64,000 nt of DNA from Onthophagus taurus (lineage: Eukaryota > Arthropoda > Insecta > Coleoptera > Scarabaeidae). The notes below the pieces were generated by a model. That model did no database searches. It had not been told where the DNA came from and saw only the letters and a list, made by a program, of their open reading frames with translations. Every line of letters begins with the position of its first letter. The first letter of the stretch is position 1. The DNA lies in assembly GCF_036711975.1 (NCBI RefSeq), contig NC_091976.1:34906001-34970000 (forward strand), given 5' to 3'. This document shows positions 52,369-64,000 of this stretch, one piece after another. Position numbers and translations under genes: made by a program.

Positions 52369-52370
52369 TA

Positions 52371-55163
52371 TAAACAGATTTTAGATGAATTGTTCATAAT
52401 ATATTTAAAAGTTAATTTTTGGCTTTAAGATACAAGTTAGTTATTTTTTAGGGGTTCTTTTTATTTAATCTTTTATGAAATATTTTGTGGTAAATTTCAC
52501 AGAAGAACAGTAATAATCGTTGGGTTTTCGTTTAATTTTTTTTGTCAATTCTCCAATTAGCATATTTAATTATGCATGCGCATATTAGGCGGGCCGTCCG
52601 TTTCGTCCTTAGACGAAAGAGTTAATTTTTCTTCCGAGCGAACTAAGGTACGGCTATTATGTAATTAGGAAGGTAGAGGGAATTCGCCGCTACTCTTGGG
52701 TCTTCCTACTCGATCGGCCAGTTAGAGGTTGTAAAATTTTTCGGCGAAACCGGTTTGCGTTCGACCGCCAAAACGAGAAAAAGAAATAAATAAAAATCCG
52801 AACGCTGAAGACCTGAAAGTTTTTAATCCGGGTCTCTACAAAAATTGAAAAAGAAAACAACACCTACTCTCGAAAAAGAAATAAAACAAAAAATGTTCAA
52901 CAACAACAACAACAACTTTCGCCGCTTTATTTCTTTATTTTATTTTATTTACTTGTATATATATATATATACTTTTTAGTTTTATTATCTCGCGTTCAGA
53001 AAGTGTGCGGTTAAAATCGTTTCTTGTCTTTCTTTGTGTTACAAAAGAATTGCTGGGCTTTGCGATACACCATCATGTTTAAGAAAGAAAACAATACCTT
53101 TGCGGTTTCCGAACGTTTATTAAAATCGAAGCCTTTAATTTTGTGCCAGATATGAATTTAAATTTATTCTTAAACACATTTGTTTTATTTAAATATAATG
53201 TTCCCCTGAAGTGATATGATTAAACTCAGAAACCACAATTAGTAATTTGAATGAAATAATAAAAATAAATTTAGAATGAAAAATGATTGAATAATGGAAA
53301 TTCTTTTTGATACCTATAAATACAATTAAAAAACTTTTAATTTTTTATTTTTTCGACTAATTTAACAACTTGACTTTGAAGCTAAAACGTTTACGTCGAA
53401 GAAAAAGAGAAGGAGGAGGATTCGTGAAGTGATAAACAATCCGAACAGGATCTATTTATAAAACTGGTTTTTTACGCAATCTCCCATTAGAGAAATAAAG
53501 ACAAATCAAACCCAAGGTTACGACCATTATTTTAATTTGTTTGGTTCTCCGCCGTATTTGTCCAAGGTGTCACCATGTAGCTTATTCATAAACGATAATC
53601 TTTTCCATGTTCGATCATCATTTGAAAAGCGAAAGATACTTTCTTTTCAATAGTCCTCGTAGTCATCATAGTTCTTAACTGTTTGGTTGGATGAACAAAT
53701 TTTGTTTTTTTATATTTTTAATTGCCTCGTGTTTATGAATTATGATTGATTACGCCAATTGATTTTTATTTTCGTCCCTTTTACTGATTGATTTAAGTTT
53801 TGGTTGCCGAGCTGTGTTAATTATTTTACAGCAGCTATTTTAAATGAGTCACTATTTAAACGTACCTTAAAAATCTATCTGCTTGGATGAGTAATTGCGC
53901 AATTAATGAAAAATGATTGTTTTTATTTCCTTAAAATCAAATGTCATCAATCATAGCAACAAAAACCGGTGAGATAGAGTCGACGTTACGCCGTAGACTA
54001 CTATCAAGGGAACAAGGGAAACAACGATTTTTACCAGATATTATTTTTTCATATTCTATAATAAACCTGTAGCTGTTTATTTCACTTTTCTGAATATAAC
54101 CTATTCAGAACTTATAGAAAACAGCCGACTACGTCATTTAATATACTTGAGTCAGAGTGCTGCTGCACCCACACTCCTATAGTATTCTAATAAAGGCGTA
54201 ATCGGTCGGTTCAATTGAATAACAAGCAGCCGGTAGTTTTATAGTCGTTTAATTTTAATAGCTACAGAATCGCGCATATCATTGTCATTATAAGATTCAG
54301 GGAATCATCGACGTTCAGATCGATTTTGAATATTAATGAAATAAAAAATATCAATGAATATTAATGTTATAGAGAAAACTTGATCAGTAAACAGTAAACA
54401 CTATTCAGTTCAAAATTTTAGTAATGTTTACCATTTTTATTTGAGTCTATTATAAACCATAAGGCTGCTTCGGTAAGTGACCACAATTTACACTTTCGTT
54501 ATCACTTGTGTAGAAATACTTCTACTGATAAACACACAAATGTCTTTTCTGCGTCATATTGATTGCTTCACCAATTACATCATATGAAGCATAATCATTA
54601 AATTGTGTTAAAAACCGTTCAAGGTATTATTTCGTTAAATACACAATAGATTTAATAAAATTATATTAAGTAGGCAAAAAATTAATTTTTCGTTAAGCCC
54701 AAGTAAAGATTTTAATTTAAGTACTGGGTGTTTTTTTCCTTGGCATTGATCCAAGTATTTGCCAAAAACGCAAACCCCAAAGTGAATGTACTCTGTGTGA
54801 GGACGAAAATATACAATGCCGAAAACAACGGACCGCGAGGTTTATTTCGGTAAGTTCCTCGGTTATTTTTGAATTTACTACTACTGGCACAGATGCGTGC
54901 CAACTTGAAGCAGCAAGATAGGAACAAAGTTATATACTAATAATTACTCTTAAATAGTGTAATTTACCGGAACCTTGAATTGAATGTTTCGTGTACACGA
55001 CGATTTTACTGTCTTTACTATGCACGCAAAACTTAAAATGACCATGTACATACAGTTGTGTTTCTAGGAACGACTATCTTTCCTAACATATATATGTGGA
55101 ACAAAATTTCATCCATTTTAATTGATCAATATTTAGATAAATTATTGTTTAAATGAGAAAATG
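52371..55163. other. Non-coding stretch before the tRNA gene
   Basis: AT-rich sequence with no recognised exon. A block at about 52560-52740 is less AT-rich and contains ATTATGCATGCGCATATT, a near palindrome. A short TA run lies at about 52956-52971. The minus-strand frame 54712-54927 has no family features. Confidence 0.45.
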
Positions 55164-55174
55164 AAAAAAAAAAA
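55164..55174 (-). terminator. RNA polymerase III terminator of tRNA-Glu
   Basis: Eleven T residues on the minus strand follow the tRNA discriminator base at once, a strong Pol III stop signal. Confidence 0.9.
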
Positions 55175-55246
55175 TTCCGATACCGGGAATCGAACCCGGG
55201 TCTCCTGGGTGAGAGCCAGGTATGATAACCACTACACTATATCGGA
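55175..55246 (-). tRNA. tRNA-Glu-CTC: tRNA-Glu (anticodon CTC), intact
   Basis: 72 nt including the discriminator A. The acceptor stem TCCGATA/TATCGGA has seven perfect pairs. The anticodon arm CCTGG-CTCTCAC-CCAGG presents CTC, and the T arm is CCGGG-TTCGAAT-CCCGG. The A box (TAGTGTAGTGG, a TRGYNNARNNG match) and the B box GGTTCGAATCC are present, so Pol III transcription is expected. No intron; CCA is not encoded, as usual in eukaryotes. It stands alone in a gene-poor region and shows no sign of being a tRNA-derived SINE. Confidence 0.97.
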
Positions 55247-58200
55247 CCGTACAGAGATTGTTACCAGAAATAATAGAAAATCCGTTTAAAAAAGTAATTT
55301 TTTATCTACAAAACGTACATTTCAGAAAGCTGACCGAAAAGAAAACCGACACTTTCAACACACGCAGAGTAAACAAAACGTGTTTACTTCAAGATTTCCG
55401 TTCGTTCTTTAGTTTGCGCTGACAAAAGATTTTTGTGTTTGTTCCACTGACTCTGTAGATTTTATACCAACGTTCACGGAAGGATCACGTTTCAATGCTA
55501 CTCGCAAAAAATAAACAAATCAACGATTCACTCGTTTTGGTAACTTTAGAAAATGTAATTTGCCTTTTTAAACAAAAAAAAAAATTAAAAGTTTTAACCG
55601 AAGATAATCGGTAGAGCGCGCGAGTTTTGTAAGTTGAGCCTCGAGTTTCTTGAATCTCAATGGAGATGCACGATTTCCGATAAGTTACGGAAAGTACCTT
55701 TACTTTGCTTTACCCGCTTAAAAGCATTAAAACGTTTCATTAAGGCCGTAATAATCAATGTAATGGATATAATGTTCGTTGTAGATGTTGCACTGTGACA
55801 TTATTGAGTTTACAGGAGAAATATAAATTAATAAATCATTCAGATTTAGACAATCCCTTAAAGATTCTGTTTTGAAATAGCTAAACATTTATGTTATAAT
55901 CATCAAATTGAGGAATTCTTTCATAAAAAATACCAAGAAAACGAAATTTCTTAAATTTGTTAATTATCAGGTGAAATATTTTCTTTTACGAGGCGCGATT
56001 TTTCTCGAAAAACAAAAAATTGACGGAGAAAAGTATAAAGAAAGAGAGATGGCAATGGTTGTTTGAACTCAATTAGCAACTTTTTTCGACGACGACAACG
56101 AGTAATGAGTTTTGCCTTCGGTTGTAAGTAGAAAATTACACAAAACGCGGCCAAACGGGGAGGTAAATACCGAGCGAGTTAAAAAAACAATCCGCAAGTT
56201 GGTCGAAAATATTAGTTTCGAGGCGTAGAAAATGTAAAAAAATAGAGTTTGTTAAATGTTGGAGTTGAGTTGAGACACTCAACGTCTACAGACACTCTAA
56301 TTTCCTCATTTAACGTTCTTGGAAATTAGTAAGAACGAAAAAGCCTTCTGAACTATGAAAATTGTTTTAGGCAAATTACATTTTTGCAAAATGTAATCAC
56401 GCTAAATAAACCTTAAAATAACTGATACAATTGTAGGGGATCGTTAATGAAATTTGGCAAATAAAAGCTAAATACGCAATAATAAGCCATGTTGATAAAA
56501 TAAATAGTTTCAATTTGCAATGGACGGCTTACGTATAATAGAAAGTGGTATGACTTTTTTTGTAAATACCCCATGCACAATAATTTATTATACTATTCCG
56601 TTCAACGTGTTGCATTCCAAACTGTAATACAGGTGATAAATTAATTTCGGAATTGCTTTATCCAACAAATTATTTATCCCGCATCTATTCTAGTTTTAAT
56701 ATTATTATCTGAACGACATTTTTGTCGCAGGATCCGCAACAACAGTACAAACGCCGTCGTCAAATAATATTTCCGTCAAATTGCGATAACATATCTTGAG
56801 GTCACTTGATGAACCATTGTGGCGAGCCACCGCGTTCTCTGTATAGATGATTCGGAATCAAAAACACACCACGACTACAACCAACGGATGCTATCTCGAT
56901 GGCATAAAAATATTTCTTACTAATTAAAACTGATTTATTGTCATTCTTTTCGAGCCTACCGAGAGCAATTCATCACCGAATGAAAAGACATTTAAAAAAT
57001 TCTATACTGTTATACTTCTTTTAAATTCACTAAAAACGTGTTAAAAATTGATTTACTTTAATGACGATCCTGTAAAATCCAAAGAACAAACCTGACCGTA
57101 GGAGACCAAAGTGGAACCTACAGTGAGATGAGAGGAGGCAGGGCAGGGTTAACAAAAAACTAGCCAAGGTTCGTGCAGTCCTTGAAACAAGCTTTAAAAG
57201 ACTCTTTCTTGGCTGGGGGACCCTTCTACCTGTTCTTCGAACCAAGAGTGCTGCTGCTGAGAGAACGGGATTACTACACAACTACAGAACGAAAACCTGC
57301 CGCCTCTCGCCGCGCTCCCTTTCTCGTGATGCTTGAACCCGAACCACGAAAAAAAAAGACAAATGTATATATAATGTATATGTATATGGAATGGAGGCGT
57401 AATATAATATTTAAATATTTCAAATTTTAGATTAGATATACATTTTTTATTAACTTATAACGAAGTAGATAAGAAGAACACATGTTAACGAACCACTAAA
57501 ATTGTTCTTAGTGACCCACAGGATGTCGCTCATCTATGGGAATTAATTTTATGACTCAAACGTCGAGACAAAGTTGGCAGTAAAGTTACCCTAAAGGGTT
57601 TTAAGCGGGGTTAGTTTATTGCTCGCTTTACGACTACTAAAAGTACTAAAAACGACGACTCGAAGGCACATTTTTTACAATTAGAATGTCTGGTAAGTAG
57701 GTAGCTGACCGTATTCTAATCGGTCACAAAAAATTTAAATTTGAAAATTTTTTCTTCCTATTCTTGTGGCGTAAAATAACGAAAGGGATAACTTAACGAA
57801 ATATTTATTTAAACCTGTAGTTTTTCCATACTTTTTGTCAATTTTTTTCTTGCCCAACCTAACACTTATTGTACAAACACACCTTGACCTGTGGTATTTA
57901 CGCAATTCTATTATGCAACATATACGGCGACCTTCTACAATATTGTGCTAAATTTTGATATGATTTTTATTAATTTCCTTAACAATAATAAACACAACAT
58001 AATATTTAAAAATTTTAATCTAACGTTTTTGTTTAAAGAAAACGCATCGTTTATTTTTTCTTCTACCGTCAGGCTATAATTATGTTTCCTTAGAAAAGTG
58101 CGAACGTGCACTGAAATATCTTTATGCCTTTCTCGACCGCGACTATTTCTATTTCTACTAGCGAGTTATTGCGACTTGGTTTGCATGTCCTTATAGTAAT

Positions 58201-61200
58201 GCCTTCATACACCTGACCCCGGTCAATGATTAATTGCTGTACTATAACCACGACAATCTGTGTTGCGTACCTTTACTCACAATAGAACAAGCAAAACAAT
58301 CACATCGATTACGATGAGTTTTATAAAAATAACGTTTAAAAAACTAGTTGCTTCAATCTCTTCAACAAGAAAGTCATAGTTTTTTTGATGACGACCAACA
58401 TAAATTTCTTTCGACATGTTTCTTTTCGTATTTATATCAAAATTAAATAAAAAACACTTATATAAGAAGGTATATTAAGGCAAATTGAGGTTCAATCACG
58501 GTTCAAGTTGAGATTATTCTTGAACCATTTTCCATTAAGTATTTCACACGATTGTCTTCGAAACGGTATGTAGATACAATAATTAGAATAAGTTGAATAA
58601 ATTAACGATTTCGTTCTTGATGCAGTAGTTAATTGTTGTTATGTAAGTCTTTCTAAGAGGTTGAATTCAAAATCTTCTAGTAACGCGTTGAAATGTCACT
58701 AGCATCTCGGCAAAATTGAGGTCATGACTATCCAACCAGCTCAATAATAATGAGTTTCATCACGGCAGGCCTTAGTATTGGTCAACAGCCGTTAGCTTAA
58801 GCGAAGAAAATAATAATAAAAAAAAATACAACGCACAGAGAGTATTTTATTTCTATCAACCGGTAGAACTTGTTGAAACGTTTTTGTCGAGGTCAGTTCT
58901 GATACAAAATATACATATAGAATTGAATCAAGTCTATTATTGTACGAATTCACGTTTATCACCAGATATTGAAAGTATATATAATGTTTATATCATATGT
59001 CTGCATTTAACCGCATATTTATCCCTTCTCGTGATATTCAATATGTTTTTTAGCTAACTGCGTAGGGTTTGATCAAATATTAATATTGTAAAAGCGTGAT
59101 AACATTACCCTTTGTATATTTGGAACATATGGTAGGGAGCTTAATATAGGTGATTGAGTGTTGCTTTAGAAAATTATTCAATAAAAAGAGCTTCTTTGAA
59201 TTTTACGGTGACATGAAGAGTCGTTGAGATTTTAATTGTAACCGGAACGATAACTACAAGATCCCGGTGACAAACTTAATAATCCCGTATACAAAAATAT
59301 TTCACAACGCAAATAACCCTTCCTCCTGACGCTAAAAGACCTTGAAGCAGAAATAGTCGAAACAAATCGCGAAATATCCTATCGCGACCTCAAACGCGCA
59401 TCTAAAGAAAGTATTTTCTCTTTAGCTTGGAGTCGTATAAATGTTATTCGACAACAAAGGAAACGCGACAACCGCCGTCAATCCCTCCGACACGGTTTAT
59501 ACAGGCTATTAACGTTATTCAGATGTAAAGGCGGAAGTGGCGAAAAAAAGAAATAATAACAATAAATGGAGGAACTGGAGCGCGCGGTTTCCGCGCAGAT
59601 TCAATGGTTGTTTATCATTATAACGGAGATTTACGAATCACGTCGATGAGTGAATTTAAGACAAAAATGATTTTTAATCACATCCACTAACCTATAAACT
59701 TGATTGTTAACAATTAAAGGAAAAGTTTAGCAACTTTCTATTTCACACATGATTAACAAGAACGAAACAATTTACATTTATCTTTAATAACAGACCGCGA
59801 GCTGCTCACTTAGACTTGGAGTATGTCGGTTCTGATGGAATGGTAATGAGTGTCGTTCTTGAGTCGATTCGTTTTAACTGGAAACGCGATTGGAAAGTCC
59901 CCGTTTAAACCGATTATTATTATATATTACTAATGCAACAACGTTTTCCGAAACGATTTGAATACAGCGAATGCAGGTGGCTTATGTCACACGTAAAGAC
60001 CTTTGCGTCATCTCAAACTATGTTTTCAATCTGTTCTCAAATTCAGGAGTAAATCTGACACAAATCCTTCGAGCAAGTCCTGGCGGCTTCGACTGCGAGT
60101 TATGCTTTAACTTCGGTTGCTGTGTTATTCTGAGATTAATTCCGTGGTCGATTAGGCGGGCACAACGGTCAATAAAGGTCGATTTACGATCGGCATGGCA
60201 GCACATGCGCCTCACAGAGGGCATTAAATAAATTGATAGCGTTTTGTGTTTTTACAATACGTCATTACGTGTCTACGTTTGCATTGTTGAACGCAGCCAA
60301 CTGCGTGCGTATACGAACTGAAGAGTTTAAAGTAACCATAAATGCTTTCAGATAAGCTTTTCACGGTTTATAAACAATTGCACGTTTCTTTTTTATTGAC
60401 ATATTTGACCTGAGCATGATGATCCATTGTTGTTAAACCTTCGCTACCGAGCAGCTAATAATATAAACAAATCGCTTTTGTAGGCATGAATCGATAACTT
60501 TACGTAAGATTGCAAGAACTTTTAAAATTTTCTGTTTCGATCGACACCGCTTCGTTAATTATCCACCAACAAATTGCAAAAACATCTCGTCTTGGCTTTC
60601 GCTTTCTTTCATCGCATTTTTACCTCGCTGACGAAAAAGAAATTTTACTCTATTTGGTATGGAACTGGATGCCAAGGCATCGAACGACTGGTTCTGTGCT
60701 GGCGCAATCCACGACTGGATCGACCCGATGTGCAAAAATTGATTTCTAGAAAGGCAATTATCAACTGGCGGGAATGAAGGATGCCGAGCAGACTCCCTTT
60801 CAGCTTTTTCAGAGATATATTTCGAATACTCAGCACTCCTTTAAAAAAATGTCTCCACAAAACAATCTTCTCCATTGAGTTTTTTAATTATTATAGGACA
60901 TTCAGTTTTTCTACAACAAGACGTACGAAATAAATACTTTCACCCAGACCCCTCGATGTCTTAAAAGTGCACAACTCTCTCGCATCGTCATCAATTTGCC
61001 GTTTCCTAAGCGGGGTTAGTAACAACGACCACCTTTCACTTGTACGCCTACGACAATAATAACATCCATCGCTTCAATTAACTATAAAATAATCTTTATT
61101 GCTACTTATTACTATACTTGAAAAATATTAAACTATTAAAACACTGCGGTTATTTTTGTATCTAAAACGATTAGCTAAAGTTACAATCAATAATAGTAAG

Positions 61201-63314
61201 TGTTTGGAAGCGCTTGCAAGGCGTCTCATAGACTAGGTCACGGTCGGCTACGGTTTTCACTGTTTTTAACCACGTGGTCACTTTCACCGCCTCCTTGTCT
61301 TGTGCGGAGAAATGTTTGCAAAGCGCTCGTGGTCGAGTGAAAATCGCGAGTAACCTTGAAAATTTTGAACTATGAAATAAAAAAAGATTTAAAAGTACCA
61401 AACATAGCCACAATTATTTATTCCGCCTTTCTTTTACGTAATGTAGTATATTATTGTTTTAGCACCATCATTGAACATATTAAATGACATCATAAATACA
61501 GGTGTTTTTGATTTGTTTACATGACTTTTTTTAGGTAAGTAATGGTGGTGTTTTGACAACTTTACTTTAGTGAATAATGGCATTTTATAAATAGCATATT
61601 TTTTATTTTTTGCTAAAATATTATATTTTGTTATTATTAATTACGATCAATAACGTTATAATGGCTGCGGCTATCATTCCGTTTGTTAGTTTGACAAATT
61701 TCCTTGTTGGTCGCCCGATGTCGATAAGTATCGGTAGTACTGTATTTACAATAAACCGATGTATACATTTTTATAATACCGTGTGGTTTATTTTAACACC
61801 TATAGCAATATAAGATACCGTTAAGCCATAGTGCGTTGTGGAAACAATTATTTTCTTTTTCTTAAAACGTGTCGAAACGGTATCTATACGATCTCAGTGA
61901 CTTAATCATTTAATTTTCTTTTGTACAAAATTTAGGTTAACTTTTATTATCAACAAAGACATTCTTTCGAATTATATTTTCTTTCATGATTATTAAAACA
62001 AGATCGAAAAATAAAAAGAACACTATCTTAATGTAATCGGGATGAATACGTCCTTGGTAGATTTTGTGACGGTACAGCCACCATTTCCGGCGGCTTATTT
62101 TTCACGGTTAGCTACGCGAAAAATAATTCTGTAACATACAGTTGCATTTTCAGCGATATTTAATACACAACTTCAAGGACAAAGCGTAAATAAAGAAAAC
62201 ATATATGAACTCGTTTAATAATTTATTTTGTACGACCAAATCCCTTGGCTAGTCGCGCACATACTAATCTAGCGTGGAGTTAGTAAACAACCCCTCACCA
62301 AGTTGTTGAAAATTAAGAAGGTTGGGATATGTCAAATCTGATTCTCATATTTTATGTTTAAACATGCTGTTTACACGTCAAAATACGGTTGATACAATCC
62401 CGTCTGTTGGACTTTGTGAGACAAGTTTATTGTTAGAAATATTTCTTCAGTAGGTACATCTCGAGAAAAAATGTCACCACAATTTCCCTACGGCTTAACG
62501 AATAACGTTTATTACTCTGTAGATTTATGGAGCAATAAGCGGGCTGTTCACGTGTCTTTTTGCGATGCGCGTACACACGGTGGAAGGGTTTAAGTGAGGT
62601 TTTCTATTTGTCCGCGAGCAACAGCAGGCAGCAGCTGCAAGCTCATACGGTTCCCAAGACCAAACGAAAATGTTCACTTCACTTAAGACATTTCCTAATA
62701 TGAGAATAGCGAAGAGTAGACATCTCTTATGCCCATAACATGAAAGGGTACTACATACGTTCGTACACAAGTACAATTTTCCAGATAGGATTGCGATAAA
62801 GCGACTCTTTGAAATGCCCATGGTGTACGAGCCGTCGAATAAATTCAAATTCTATATGCGTACCGTTTTATAATGCCCACAATCGTACGTGCACGGAGTT
62901 TTGGCCCACGAGTATTTTATAACGATTTATTTTCACTTTCTTGTGCCATATACCTCTTACCCATAATCAGTAACAATAACAAAATTCATTTTAAAATCTC
63001 AAACACGATTCGCTTGCTATTACATTAATATGGTATAATATAAATACATAGGCTAGAGAAAACCGTTTCAAACAACCCGAAAACGTTCAAAGTGACCATA
63101 TTTTTTAAAAACTTGAACAAATAATGAATTTTACCACGACCCAGCTAATTATTGAATTTGTGGTATACAAAGTCAAAGTCAAGGACGAAAACGTTTCAAG
63201 TAAATATGTGTAAGACCCGGGTCGTTTAATATTTATAAGCGGTGAGTAATCGTTTCTCAAAGGCATATAATAGTCGAGGTGAAATTAAAAAAAAAAATAC
63301 TACACACAACAGTG
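55247..63314. other. Gene-poor stretch
   Basis: No exon, RNA gene or intact mobile element is recognised. Frames such as 59971-60231, 60510-60749, 57030-57281 (minus) and 62525-62848 (minus) lack any family feature. A small perfect hairpin (GGTTCAAG/CTTGAACC) lies at 58500-58526. Less AT-rich blocks at about 59340-59600 and 59960-60230 could be regulatory. Confidence 0.45.
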
Positions 63315-63382
63315 AGAGAACAGTTTACGCGAAATTAGTTTACGAGAGAATAGTTTAAGAGAGAACAATTATGAGAGAATGG
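63315..63382. repeat. Degenerate 15-bp tandem repeat, about 4.5 units
   Basis: Units begin at 63315, 63330, 63345, 63360 and 63374 and follow the pattern AGAGAAYAGTTTACG with substitutions and one 1-bp loss. The array then runs into a GA-rich and poly-A tract. Confidence 0.75.
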
Positions 63383-63390
63383 AGAGAGAA

Positions 63391-64000
63391 AAAAAAACGC
63401 TTTTTCAAAGAAGATTTAATATCACAACTTGTTGATATTTTGACTTATGGATATATTGATTTACGTAACGAATACGTTGTTTACAGCGGGTATCGTAGAG
63501 TAAGTTAATGGAAATTAAAATCATGTTAGTTACAAATATTGACGTTCGCTTTTGATAAATACTGATAAGACGCACTGAAAGATTAAATTAGGATTTCTTA
63601 TTTTCTTGTAATTTTTTTTTAAGCATTTCTATTTATTTTTAGCAGACAACTTGCAAAAGCAGGCGATGAGAACTTTTTTTGCAATTTGCGTTCAAAATAC
63701 GTTATCATTTGGAAAGATACAAATTTTGTTCTATTAATCAACATTTTTTTCTTTTACACATTAAAACAAACCAATAATTTCAAAACACATTATTTTTTTG
63801 ACGAGAATCACTGATAAGCCTTAAACAAAGCGATAACAAGTTCCTTTGAGGAAATAAAGTATGTATTAAAACCACAAGGATTATTGTTAAAAACAGGAAA
63901 TTAGTTGATGTGTTTCTCTGTGCTGAACATTTTTTTTAAATAAAGTATGTGAATATACTAAACGCATCTGCTTTCTTAGGTAAAGAGGTGTATCTCCAAA
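63391..64000. other. Non-coding end of the window
   Basis: AT-rich sequence with no recognised gene or repeat beyond short homopolymer runs. Confidence 0.45.

Noticed and set aside
55175-55246. tRNA-derived SINE instead of a real tRNA gene
   Set aside because: All stems are perfect, the discriminator is followed at once by a T-run, and there is no tRNA-unrelated tail.
59971-60231. 86-codon frame with several cysteines
   Set aside because: No recognisable domain or splice signals, and the minus strand is open over the same span.
60510-60875. Three overlapping frames on both strands that briefly look transposase-like
   Set aside because: No catalytic motif, terminal repeat or family block could be identified.

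Overview
This is an AT-rich eukaryotic nuclear window. Very short introns (about 49-83 nt), animal gene families and insect-like sequences point to an insect; a beetle is the most likely guess, but the sequence alone does not prove it. There is no sign of bacterial or viral origin. I found no previously undescribed system. The window is a compact gene cluster followed by a long stretch with almost no genes.

Layout. At 1-4.9 kb lies sequence downstream of the first coding exon of a minus-strand class V P4-ATPase (ATP10-type flippase). It is probably intron and holds a decayed LINE and a palindromic repeat. At 4.9-14.7 kb is a dense cluster: the ATP10 exon (-), a complete Rab GDI (+), a complete AASDH-type adenylation/carrier/beta-propeller protein (-), a complete YPEL5-like protein (+) and a complete proteasome ATPase Rpt3 (+). 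ATP10/Gdi and Aasdh/Ypel5 are head-to-head pairs, so each pair probably shares a promoter region. At 14.7-19.1 kb is a repeat-rich spacer with a diverged foldback of about 1.15 kb beside a dead non-LTR reverse transcriptase. At 19.1-21.0 kb is the HMG-box factor bobby sox (+). It is convergent with the two-exon CCCH zinc-finger gene Tis11 (-, 24.4-25.5 kb).

From 25.5 to 64 kb I see no credible protein-coding exon. This stretch holds a LINE fragment with a twin-priming-like inversion and an (AAGT)n tail, a 175-bp pogo/Tigger-like MITE with TA duplications, one intact tRNA-Glu(CTC), several inverted repeats that could be structured RNAs, and islands of GC-richer or homeodomain-site-rich DNA that look more like regulatory sequence than decayed coding sequence.

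The protein genes are mostly unrelated housekeeping functions: lipid flipping, Rab recycling, an acyl-adenylating enzyme, a CTLH-complex partner and the proteasome. They are followed by two regulators, bbx and Tis11. Tis11 carries AU-rich elements in its own presumed 3'UTR, suggesting self-regulation, and a perfect hairpin that includes its stop codon.
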